The notes beneath the pieces are model-generated. The model ran no database searches and was not told where the DNA came from. It worked only from the letters and a program-made list of their open reading frames with translations. Shown here piece by piece: positions 26,700 to 37,115 of a DNA stretch of 64,000 nt. The translations under genes were made by a program, and so were the position numbers. Position 1 is the first letter of the stretch; every line of letters starts with the position of its first letter. The DNA comes from Diorhabda sublineata (Eukaryota > Arthropoda > Insecta > Coleoptera > Chrysomelidae). The DNA is taken from NCBI RefSeq assembly GCF_026230105.1, contig NC_079485.1, forward strand, positions 10,548,872 through 10,612,871. The letters run 5' to 3'.

Positions 26700-28165
26700 G
26701 GATATTGGGGAAAATAGTGTTTACAGCTAATCTGTTAGTCCCACTCCTTCGTCTTCTATTTCATACGCTCCCAGGTATGGGTAATGCTCTGTAGTTACGT
26801 AGTGTTTCACGATTCGAGAGAATGTGGATATTGAGGCGACAGTCGATACATTCAGCAGGTCTTCTCTGGATCTAGTTTCCCAGGAGAATATTTGACTGAA
26901 TCAGCCCCCGTAGATTGTTCTAATAATTGGTTTTGCACCTATCTAACTTCTTTTTCAATCCTTTTTCTATTGTTCTGTAGCTGATACTTCAGAAGGGTTC
27001 AGCTATTTCATTTCATATAAAAGAGTTTGGATTTTATAATATTGAAGCAAAAAAGCACGAATGGCTGCTTGGCTATCGGACAGGATGATGATCTCCTCTT
27101 TGCGATAGTTTCTCTGTAGATTGGACTGGACATATTTTTCAAGTACCTAAATTAAAAAATAATTAGATTGTTACCCACGGTTTCAAAGTATTTGGTTCTG
27201 AGCCCATACACTCATATTCCAGTTCTGTCGTCTGCTGCTTTAGATCCGTCTATATACCATTTAATGGCATTTCTGTTCATTTTTTGTATGGTATTTTGTT
27301 GCATATACACTTATTGTTGCAATTTTTTCTCAAAGCTGAAATTTTCGATGCATCACTCTGAGACATGTTCCAAGTTTGCTCATTATTTATGGACGGTTTT
27401 TTGGTGATTCCGCCTCTGAACATTCTAAGTGATGTTTCATCTGCCTTGCTTTCCAGTACTATGTCTTTGTACCTTCGAGAGATTGTTCCTCGTGGTATTC
27501 AGATTAGATCTATTGCCTCAAACCACTGCCCCATATATGAAAATTGGTCTCAAAATTGCCGTGCACATCCACAGTAGGATTTTTGTGTTACAGCCACAAC
27601 TCCCCCCTGCGAAGTTTCTGCACACCATCAGAGCTTTGGTGGCTTGAGTGATTATCTCCTTTTCGTGTTTGTTCCAGGAAAGTTTACTATCTAGTGTGAG
27701 TCCCAGATATACCCTGTTTTCCACTCAATGACTTGCCCGTCTATCTTGATGGGCTTGAGTTTTTTGTTCCTCGTGAAATGAAGATAGGTTTTATCCTGGT
27801 TGACGTTTAGTATCCACTTGCGTAGATGATTATGACTCCTACATATCCTTAACATGATATGCCGATTTCAATCAGCCCGAATAAGAGTTCGGGCTGATTG
27901 AATAAGAATTCGGGGTGCGGACATGTGGACATCCTCTGTTAGCAGTAATGGTGTCTTGTCCTACTTTCATTTCAGCTGCTCTAGTAGATAGTAGTGGTGC
28001 CATCCATCTGGAGGTTGTCCTATCTACTCCTCTCGCGTCTAATGCTCTTTAGACAACCTCGTGTGGGGCATAGTCACTGGCACCTTCTTTGTCTCAGAAG
28101 GCACATACTACGTTTTCTTTGTTCATCAGAGCATTTAGAATTTCCGTATACTAATACACCAATAC
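26700..28165 (-). mobile_element. LINE ORF2 relic: RT 3' half plus RNase H
   Basis: On the minus strand, a decayed non-LTR retrotransposon. From 28165 downward: AALDARGVDRTTSRW-like sequence and TITANRGCP (RT palm region, before the usual QGG box); then a deletion that removes the YADD catalytic box; then KWILNVNQDKTYLHFTRNKKL; then KYLGLTLDSKLSWN-type thumb sequence with KALMVCRNFAGG and MCTAILRPIFIYGAVV (27518-27724); then after frameshifts an RNase H start WYIDGSKAADD (about 27250) and ILSDSQAAIRA (about 27080). RT followed by RNase H, with this thumb signature, fits the I/R1/LOA group of LINEs; I cannot fix the clade. Missing catalytic residues and many stops show it is dead. The deletion site carries the hairpin at 27867-27902. 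Confidence 0.8.
27867..27902. repeat. 15-bp perfect hairpin within LINE relic
   Basis: TTCAATCAGCCCGAA, six-base loop TAAGAG, then its exact inverse TTCGGGCTGATTGAA. The string GAATAAGA(A/G)TTCGGG also repeats directly beyond it. The position coincides with the missing RT catalytic segment. Confidence 0.9.
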
Positions 28166-31100
28166 TAATACTAATACATCAATGGAAAGAATTCTAAGGA
28201 ACATAGGAATTTCAAACTATTCCAATGGATTCTACTCCACACATACACACAAGAATTTTTATCCATAATTTATTGAATGGGCTTCTTGAAAATTTTATTG
28301 TTACAATATACCACAAAATAAGTATTTTTGTTTTCGAATCGTGAAGAACTAAAAATTTTGATAAGCAGTCCACAATTCCATTATGAGTTTCATCATGACA
28401 TCACTTAACCTGGAAACAAGCCTCAGATATAACTGTAAAATAAATAAGTGAAAAATATCTTCCGATTTTCCAACACTTAATTTTGATTTCTAATATATTC
28501 AATTTAAAAAAAAAGTAATTATAATTACTGTGTAGTCTCAGAATGTAAAAATGCATTTATCAAGACTCCAGAAAGAAATATTCGAAACCCCTGACGATAC
28601 CTAACTACATTAAAAAGATCTAACATATTTATCTAGTAAAGCTTCAATATATATTTTTCCCGCAATTCCATCGATTCAGAATTATTTCCCATAAGTCTAC
28701 TTTCTTGCAGCGTAAGCAGATTAGGTCATTTAAGCATACATTTTTCCCAAATATTACTATAGTTTTTTGAAATCCACTTCCTTTTCCTCAGAATCTATTA
28801 ACCTTTTTTGTTTTGGAATATGAAGAGAATTGAGTTTTGGAAGGTTCAAAGGTTTGGTTCAAACATATAATATCAATGAACAAAATTGTTTGACTGAAGT
28901 TTTAAATAGACCCATCAACAGGATCCCTTCATATTTTGCAGAATTGTAAAACTTTATGACGGCTCTGTATAAAATTGAATCTTCTAATGAAAATTATTTC
29001 TTTCAAAAGGTATTTATTAATTTAATTGTCTGGAATTCAACACAATCTGGTTAGTAATAATGAAAATAGACCTGCTCCAAGTGTAATGTTGGAACACCAA
29101 AAAAGGGACAAGAATAAAAGTGATTTATAAATTTTATTCTAGATAAGATAATAAAAATATTTCAAGAATTCTTTATTAGACTTTAATACGATGTTCAAAA
29201 ACTCATTTATACTGACCATTAAAAAATAATAATGCTATAAGTTATATGAACGAATTTTATTGCAACAATCGAAAGTTAAATACTTGCGATAAACATAAAC
29301 AATAAACACCCACATAAATCATATTTTCAGATATTTTCATAATTATATCTACGGCAATAAAAGCTCAGGAAACATGTATTACTTTTATTTTGATTTTTAC
29401 AGAAATACTTTTCAATTGGTTTAATCAGGTACAGGTAAATTATTATGTCGAAGAAACATTTGTTTTTGCACAAAATTTTGTAGAAATGCTAGTTTGATTT
29501 AATTTGTCCACAGTCATTGAGAATACAATGATTCTACTCATGAAGGCTATGCCATTTTACTTCTCCTCAACGAGTTGAATCAAAAAGACGAGACACGAGA
29601 CAGCTAAAAAAATTGTCACAACTGGTTACATAATAGATTTTTAGTTCAAGGTGTCTTCCTTCATGTCAAGCAGCCCAAGTCGAATACTCTGACCAAAGAC
29701 TTCCACTAAATTTTGTTTGTTGTTTAACTATAGAAGATTGCAGATCAGCGTTATACATTATTGTAATTTTTTATTCTTCTTCGGCCATTCTTTCGTAGGA
29801 TTATGAGTATTCTTATGATCGGAAAATTTTCCTATAACATTAGCAGGAGGTTCAGCATGTGAAAAATTGCAACTGAAGCTACGTTATGAAATAATGATTT
29901 CAGAATTTTATAATAACATCATATCTACATATATAGAGCCAGCACCGCAAGTTTTAAGTTTCAAGTTTCTCAGTCATAAGATTCGTAATATACAGCAATG
30001 ACTATTTCAGTGGTAAAAAATATGTACAAGAAGAATAAATATTTAAAGAAAAAGTTAGCAGAGAATATTACAAAATAGATTGTATGTATCGAAAGTAGTA
30101 ACCCGAATGAGATCACAAAGAACAATAAGTAGTAGGCATTTGAATCCGTTCTTCAAATTGTTTTACTACACATTTATGTTACATTTTTGCATAATTTCTA
30201 AGTAATTATTTATTTATTCCAATATTATCGCCACGATTAAAGTGATTACTTAAACTTCCTGTATGCGAGGGCGGCATCAGTTACACTATCATGGAAACTG
30301 AAGATAATAGTAAAAATATATTCAGCACAACTGAAATAACTTTTTCATTGACGTTTATTCATCAATTTCAATACATTAAATGATAATACTTTTAAGCTTC
30401 TGTGATAAAATTATAATTGCGTAGTCGTTACTATTGAGGCCAATCTTAATATCGCGTGGGAATTAATTAGAATTTCTAATAAGGTAAATAACTAGAAGTA
30501 GTCAATAAAGATGTGACATAATGTATACAAACACTCGAAATTTGAAAATATAGGTTTAATATTGTTTTCAAGTAATGAAGTGGCTTCTCACATATTTTAA
30601 GACAATCATTCCTTATGCACATATTTAAAATGTCGATAAAACTGAAGTAATAGACGAGTTGACAGTTAACGTTTTGAAATGAAGTACCGGTAAGTAAAAT
30701 AAACCTCTAGTCAAAATGAGCAAATAAATAACAATAGAATGGTTCGGCTTAGGTGATATACGAGGTGTAATCGAAAAGTACAATGAATGAATGTTGATAG
30801 CAGCAATCACCATTGGTAATATGGCTGCTTTAATGAAAAATAATTGTTATGGGGAATTTAAAAATGAAAACGAGTCAGTTAACGTTAAAGTTAACTACTT
30901 TACATTGATTTTCTCTGCTTTTACTAGGTGAAATTCCAAGGATGTAGATAATTTATCACATTCTATTTAAAAATATGCAGAACTTTTTGTATTCTAAAAC
31001 TTTCATTACTCAGAACCTCATCAAATCAAACTTACATTGAATTACCTTGTAGCCTGGTATTCGTCATTTGAGGTATTATCAAAAGTTTACAAGTTGTATT

Positions 31101-33824
31101 AGATTGGTACTTACCAATGTAAAATTAAATAAAAAGTCAAATCAGTCCTTTAGGGAACTGATTTTTATAGTAAACAGCCATTTAATCGAAAAATTCGCTA
31201 AGAACAACCCAGTAAACAAAGCTCACGTCAAATGCAACTTTTAGTACGGTGAGTTATTTAAGTTACGTCGATTATATCTTTTTTCTACGATTACTACTGT
31301 AAATTTGAAGACACTATTACGTAGGTTTTGTAGTTGGTCTTGTGAAGAAGATAATCGATCTCTCTATGTTGTTATGTTTGATTTCTATTGATAGAAGAAA
31401 ATAAGATGTTGAAAATATATGTTCGATGAATCGTAGATTGAGTCATGTGAAGGTAGACCCCCACGTTTTCTAAAATGATGAGCACAATACAAAATTCTAT
31501 TCTTACCGAAAATGAAACAGGTGTTTGCAGGAGCAAGTTTTAAAACCATTCCCGACATTGAAAAAATAATAAGTTTATGAAAATCGTTCCAAAAAAGAAA
31601 TGCTTCCAGTCATGGATTCAACCAGAACATAGTACTATGAGTTAATCCAAATTCAATTTTATTTCCAATAAAATGATATTTTAATCACAACTAAGTGAAT
31701 TACACACAATATGCTGCTTATAAGACCGTTGCTATACTAGAAATATTTAGTTATCTTTCATTTGCTCCGACTTGTTTAATTATATAAATATAATAGACTA
31801 TAGTGCCTAAATTTAAAAAAGTTTTATAAATCTTCATCGTTCTAATTATCATTTCGAAATCCAGTTATTGGTTCCCACCATAAAAAATAATTTCCTACGA
31901 AGAAATAAATTGTAAGTCAGGCGTTAATAAGAGAGATAAAGAGACGCTATTATTGATTATTTTTGACACCACTCTAAAATCAACTCTTGTATTTCTATTT
32001 ATAGTTAGCGTTTGTTTTGTTTTATGTCAAAAAAAGTAATTGAGCGCTGATTTATGTCTTCAGTTTTCGAGTGGTTATTAGTATGTTGTGTTTAAAAAAA
32101 TTGAATATACCCCATATTTATAATTCTGAAACAAATATTTCCTTAACATAGGGTTAACTAGAATCAATGAAGATCTCTTTATGGATATTGTAAAAATATA
32201 CAACTTCACTGATGAATTGGCAAAAATTGTATCTTCTCTTTTTCTACACTTTTCCCATTATCAATAAGACCAGGATCGATAATTTTTTAAACAAGAAAAA
32301 TAAGAAAGAAAAAAATAGTAGTAGGATGAAAAAATGGAGAGAATATAACAAAAATGAAAGCAAAAATAATTTACGGGGGTTTTAAGATCGGAAAGTGGAA
32401 GATCTACAACTTTTGTATATATGTATACACTTTTTTCACCTAATTTTGAAATTGAAACAACCAATTTTTTGGTTTTTTATTTTTATATATTAAAAAAATA
32501 TTTTTTCACGAAATAATTTGGTAAAAACTAACCTTTCCATCTCCCAAACATGATTCAAAATATTTAAGTTTTTACCTTATTTTGACGTGATATTGAAAAA
32601 ACACCCTAATTTCCAATCGAAAATTCTCAGGTTGAAATCTTTTCTTTCTGATGGTGTAAAGAATATTCATTACGATGGTATGTTTTATCGGCAAATGCAA
32701 AATAATACTCAAATCCGAAAAAGATTTCTTAATCATTCTGTATAATTTTTAGCTATATTAAAAATGAAAAAAATGGTTATTTGAGTTTTTTTACATAAAT
32801 TTTAAGGTTATCTGACACTTAGAGTATTTCTATTAAGGATTTCTTTAACAGGTTTATAATTGTTCAGTTTTCTTGTATCCAAAACATGATTCTATTCCTC
32901 CGTGTATATTTTGTTGTATTGAGCTTGGAAACGACATTTGGATTATTATATTGTAGTAGGGGACGCAGTTTAGCAATTTCTTTGGTTTCTTTAAGATTGA
33001 TAGTTACTTTACTATTAATTATCAAAATTCGGACAAATACGTTCATCAACGACGATAACCTAGCTAGAGAATTAGTTTATGTATCTTTTGAAATGTGTGC
33101 TCAAAATATTTGATATGAATATTGTATTTTACCAAAAAGGACAAATAAGACAGTAGCTGCACCAAATAAAGTATTCATCAGTGTGCCAAAAGGAGTGAAA
33201 ATAAGGAAACAGTGGTGTAATGCAATGGAGTGGGACAATATCATAAACAAACTTTTTTCGAGTATAAATAGTCGGTTTTGTTCTGAATATTATTTCGATA
33301 TACGATAATTTTTAATTAATTAAGGTACCTCATACATAGTTTTAATTATACTAATACACGTGCTAAGTTAAACGTCGACGCTTCCAAGAATGCAATAGCA
33401 TGCTTGCAGCCTCTGGCACTAGCAGCACAATGACATTGGACACATTTAACCATGTTTTCGTTTCAAATTAGAGTAATGTGATATGGTGTCTGCGAACCTT
33501 ATCCGGGCTTTTACTGTGCATATTTCACTTTCTCATATTTTACACATTTATCTCATATAATGATATTGCACAGTGAAAAATGTATGGTTTAAAATGTATA
33601 CGACAAAAAAGAAGTATTATTATTAATAGTAAAAAATGTCTTAAAAATAAATGTTAAACAATTAGAACTTAAATCCTTGATGCTTTTATGCCACGTATAT
33701 TACCACTTGTTATTTGTACCAAAATAACTGAACATTGCAAGAGAATATATTTGGAGCAAGTTGTTTAATTGACCACGATCAAACCCCTGCTCTATTTTTC
33801 TCAGAAAATCAACATTTTAACTCG
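28166..33824. other. long noncoding stretch
   Basis: I find no gene or complete element. One mariner-terminus-like string lies at 30759-30781 and is listed separately. The rest is AT-rich and unstructured. Confidence 0.55.
30759..30790 (+). mobile_element. possible solo mariner terminal repeat
   Basis: TACGAGGTGTAATCGAAAAG resembles the outer end of mariner elements (TA then CGAGG-GT-YCRAAAAGT). No transposase follows and no partner end was found within 1 kb, so this is either an end fragment or chance. Confidence 0.35.
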
Positions 33825-34045
33825 CAAATCAACTCTTTGTCGTCAAAATAGCCAGTAGTCACTATAGCCAGTAGCATTTTGTAAAAAAGGTCGTCCGCTC
33901 TTCTATGCAATCGGCGCTGATGACGTAGGACCTATTTGGAATGGATCCCGAACGAATCCTTGGACCATAATTCTTAAAAAATTAATTTGTATTTATTCTC
34001 GTAAAAATAGAATATACTGTTTTGAAATTTTCCAAGCCCATTCAT
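33825..34045 (+). repeat. dispersed repeat family A, copy 2
   Basis: Second copy of the 25486-25745 repeat. It contains an internal duplication of TAGCCAGTAG (near 33850 and 33868). The core CAATCGGCGCTGATGACGTAG is identical in both copies, while flanks have diverged. Confidence 0.7.
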
Positions 34046-34784
34046 CTAGCTTTGATTACAAATTTAAAATTAATTCACGTCATATAAGTACTTTTTGCAA
34101 TAACATTTCTCTCATCTGCAAATATGATAAATAGATTGAAAGTAGGAAAAGTTCTTATAAAACAATATTCTATTTAAATGTACTAAAAAGAATTATATAA
34201 ACGTTTTCCATACAAATTCAATGTTGATTTACAACGTCTTTATGCAATTTATATGATATAAAAGCTTGTTACGGGATTTATAATATGTATAGGTACTCAC
34301 TCTATTTAAAAAAAAATCAATCGGATGGAGTTATTTCGTTCACCGATTTATCAACACAAGTAAATCTCGCATTTATTTAATATAAATGTAATAACCTTAA
34401 TAGTTTCAAGGAAAATGTAGCATTATTTTAAGTACATTTGAATAAATCTTGTTGCTCGAAAAGTTTTCCATTTTCAATTTATCTTCCACTTTTATTAATC
34501 ACTGGACAGGTTTCTCAGTATGTTTTATATTTCATATCCATATTATATTAGTGCATCAGAAATAACTAGTCCCCCATCTTGGGTGTTCTTCCACGTTCTT
34601 CCTGTCAGTATTAATCGTGTAATCATCTCATAATCATTCTATATTTTATTTTGGCGAGTGGAATAGCATTTATTGAGTTTATAAATTATATTCATAGAAA
34701 TCTTACGTTTATTCCACTGTTTTCGAAATTTGTTTGACATATAATTTTATGAAACTAATGCAAACCAATTAAAGCTTTTTTTCA
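34046..34784. other. noncoding stretch
   Basis: AT-rich; nothing recognised. Confidence 0.55.
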
Positions 34785-35100
34785 ATGACCAATGATCAAG
34801 AGCATTCGAAGTATTTTCATTTCATTAGTCTGTTTGGTCTTATAAGTTCCGATTCCAAGAGTTCTTCGTTTTCCGGGTCTTCCATATATCTTGAAATTGC
34901 AAACGAGCTAGTACAATTAATTGAATCAAACGCAGTAGTCAAACAGTCCATAATCACTTGCACATATCAATGTGTAAATGAATTCTTGCGGGAATCATCA
35001 ACATATCTTACAATTACGAATGGGGTGGTAGAGGTTAATCGATACTCAATAATTAAACTGAGCACTGCTGTAGCCAGAAAGTCTTGTGGACAATAACTAA
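34785..35100 (-). mobile_element. Penelope-like reverse transcriptase fragment
   Basis: The minus strand is open for about 105 codons with a single stop. It reads FLATAVLSLIIEYRL, then TPFVIVRYVDDS (34985-35020), then after the stop VIMDCLTTAFDSINCTS, SSFAISRYMED and ELLESELIR. An RYVDD catalytic box preceded by a hydrophobic helix, and followed at the right distance by an F-S-N/FAI/LIR segment, is the arrangement in the palm of Penelope-like element RTs (compare PFLDI-LIR in that family). The upstream fingers and the GIY-YIG endonuclease are not visible. The plus strand is also open here (103 codons), but its translation matches nothing and is probably a shadow. A short, 5'- and 3'-truncated relic. 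Confidence 0.55.
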
Positions 35101-35233
35101 TCACTTACAGTGTGTAAATGGGTCTTTTAGTGACCAATGTTACTCACCTTCATTTGATTTACGACTTTTTTAGAATATTAAGTTAGAGATTAACCAAAAT
35201 TATTATATTTTTGATTAAAGCTAACTTTTTTTA

Positions 35234-35617
35234 GGCCCCTTTGACACCAAACGAATCCGAATCAATCTAGATCACTCCGAGAATCAAGTTGAATCTGATT
35301 CGTCATCTCCACTCTTTCACACCAGCTGAATCAACCTGAATCTATAATCTTTATAATATTTAACTTTTAAAATTAATAACTCCACGTCCATCTCGTATGG
35401 TTGTTGATTCAAGACTGACCGGACGAGGAATCTGACAGGTTGAATCAAGTGCGACCTCGAATCAAACCTAATTGAACCAGATTTGTCCGGTCTGAAGGCG
35501 GGAAAAGAGTCCCTTCACATTTAAACGGAGCGCTCGAAGCCGAATCTTGGTCAATCAGATTCAACTTGATTCGGAGTGATTCTGATTGATTCGGATTCGT
35601 TTGGTGTGAAAGGGCCC
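35234..35617. mobile_element. PIF/Harbinger-like MITE, 384 bp
   Basis: Inverted ends GGCCCCTTTGACACC and (inverted right) GGGCCCTTTCACACC continue as CAAACGAATCCGAATCAATC on both sides, giving arms of roughly 60 bp or more with a few mismatches. TTA lies immediately outside both ends (35231-35233 and 35618-35620), the target duplication typical of PIF/Harbinger elements. The interior is rich in GATTCAA/TTGAATC words and holds no transposase, so the element is nonautonomous. The arms are only slightly diverged, suggesting a fairly young copy. Confidence 0.85.
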
Positions 35618-36104
35618 TTAGTATTATTTGATTCATTCAATCATATTATAGGGTTCAACTAATATATCAGAACGATATTTATCTAAGTACATATTAATTT
35701 TGTTTTTATTATTTGGATAGAAAGTACTTTTAATATGAAAGTCAATACCCATGAAGTGGAATTAAGATTCGTTTAAGAGGTTATTATATTATAAGATTTA
35801 TCGATTGTTACTAGGAAGGACGGCGCCAACAATTCTTAGTATGTCAAATTATATTGATGATGCAGATGGTTTTAGTATTTTTTTTGCTTACTATTTATTA
35901 TGTTTTTAAATTAATTATTCTCGAAAAAGTGTGCAATATCATAAGCATAATTTAGGGATTAATTTGCAAAAAAAATCCAAACTCTTTCAACATTTTACTT
36001 CTTGGACCTTTTTTATGTTTTCTCAATAAATCGTCTTGATTGTAGTCTCTTTTTATAAAAAATTACTTTAAGAAACATATATAAATTGAAGTTTCCACCT
36101 ATTT

Positions 36105-36260
36105 CGGTTAGCAGCTATCAATTAAGTTATTTCTAGTTGCATTAAAATTTATAAAAATATATATTTTAATCAAATTGTTCAGGTCTTTTTTATCATTGAC
36201 ATTTTTCTCGTTCCTATCTACGGGAATAATTTCTAAATATTCTCTTTTTTTATTTGACTC
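36105..36260 (+). repeat. dispersed repeat family B, copy 1
   Basis: Shares with 47965-48130 the ordered blocks CAATTAARTTATTTCTAGTT, TTARAATTTA, TCTTTTTTATCATT, TTTTTCGTTC and ACCATTTCTAAA-like sequence. An inverted partial copy lies at 37030-37115. No coding signal or termini were recognised. Confidence 0.55.
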
Positions 36261-36604
36261 GGATTCAAGAAGTTTTGAATTGTTATAAATGAATGTGTGT
36301 TTTTTTCAGATATCATTGTTTGTTAATGTAGTTTTATTTTTCTATCATATTGATGAAAGCGTCACAATCATTATAAGGTACTTTATATACAATATTACCC
36401 TTTTATGGTATTTTATTGAAACAATTCGTCAGTTGTTGGGAAAGTCCTTGTACATATGGAAAGGAAAATTATGTTTTGATTTGTTTGTTTTGTGCCTTAA
36501 TTGATTATAATAATGTTTATCCTTTTCTTGAATACGTTTTTATTCATTTTTTTATAATAATCATTTTTTTTAATGCAATTTTTGCTTTTTGAATAACTAA
36601 TTAA

Positions 36605-36768
36605 TAGGGTTCACGCCAGCATGGCGACATAGCGACAATTGTCGCCAAATCATCAAGAAATGTCGCCAAAATCATACACATCGACGACAAATTTGTCGCC
36701 CAAAATATTTTTAAAAAAACCCGTTATATTTTTGGACCACTAAATTTTCATTGCTAGTGTGAACCCTA
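36605..36768. mobile_element. hAT-like MITE, 164 bp, 8-bp duplication
   Basis: Ends are TAGGGTTCACGCCAGCA and (inverted right) TAGGGTTCACACTAGCA, 15 of 17 identical. A perfect 8-bp direct repeat CTAATTAA flanks it (36597-36604 and 36769-36776). An 8-bp duplication with TAGGGTT-type ends is characteristic of the hAT superfamily. The interior repeats GTCGCC words and their inverses (GCGACAATTGTCGC, ACGACAAATTTGTCG), which could form hairpins. It has no coding capacity. The intact duplication shows this is a complete insertion. Confidence 0.88.
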
Positions 36769-37029
36769 CTAATTAACTAATTTCAGGACAGTGGGTAAGC
36801 TCCTCTATCAGCTAAATTTATAATCTATGATCCTATGCATAGGATGACATGACCTGAACAATATCTTGAGAATTCAGTTGGTTTCGTTTTTATGTTATTA
36901 TTAATTTCATATAATGTGACATCAAGAAAATTGATTTTATTATTTTGTTTGATTTCAATTGTGAATTAAAATTTTTCACTTATTTTACTTAGGGCAGATA
37001 TCTCAGTATTTAGAATATAGGTTAAAAGT

Positions 37030-37115
37030 TCAATAATAAAAATTCGAAAATTTTTGAAACCGAATCAAATACAAGAAAAACAAGGAAGATGTCAAATGAT
37101 AAAAAAGACCTAAAT
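37030..37115 (-). repeat. dispersed repeat family B, inverted partial copy
   Basis: The reverse complement shares AGGTCTTTTTTATCATTTGA with the two direct copies. It is 0.8 kb from copy 1 in inverted orientation, with the hAT-like MITE between them. Confidence 0.4.

Noticed and set aside
27168..27647. Plus-strand open frames of 67-79 codons
   Set aside because: They are opposite the LINE coding strand, which carries recognisable RT and RNase H motifs.
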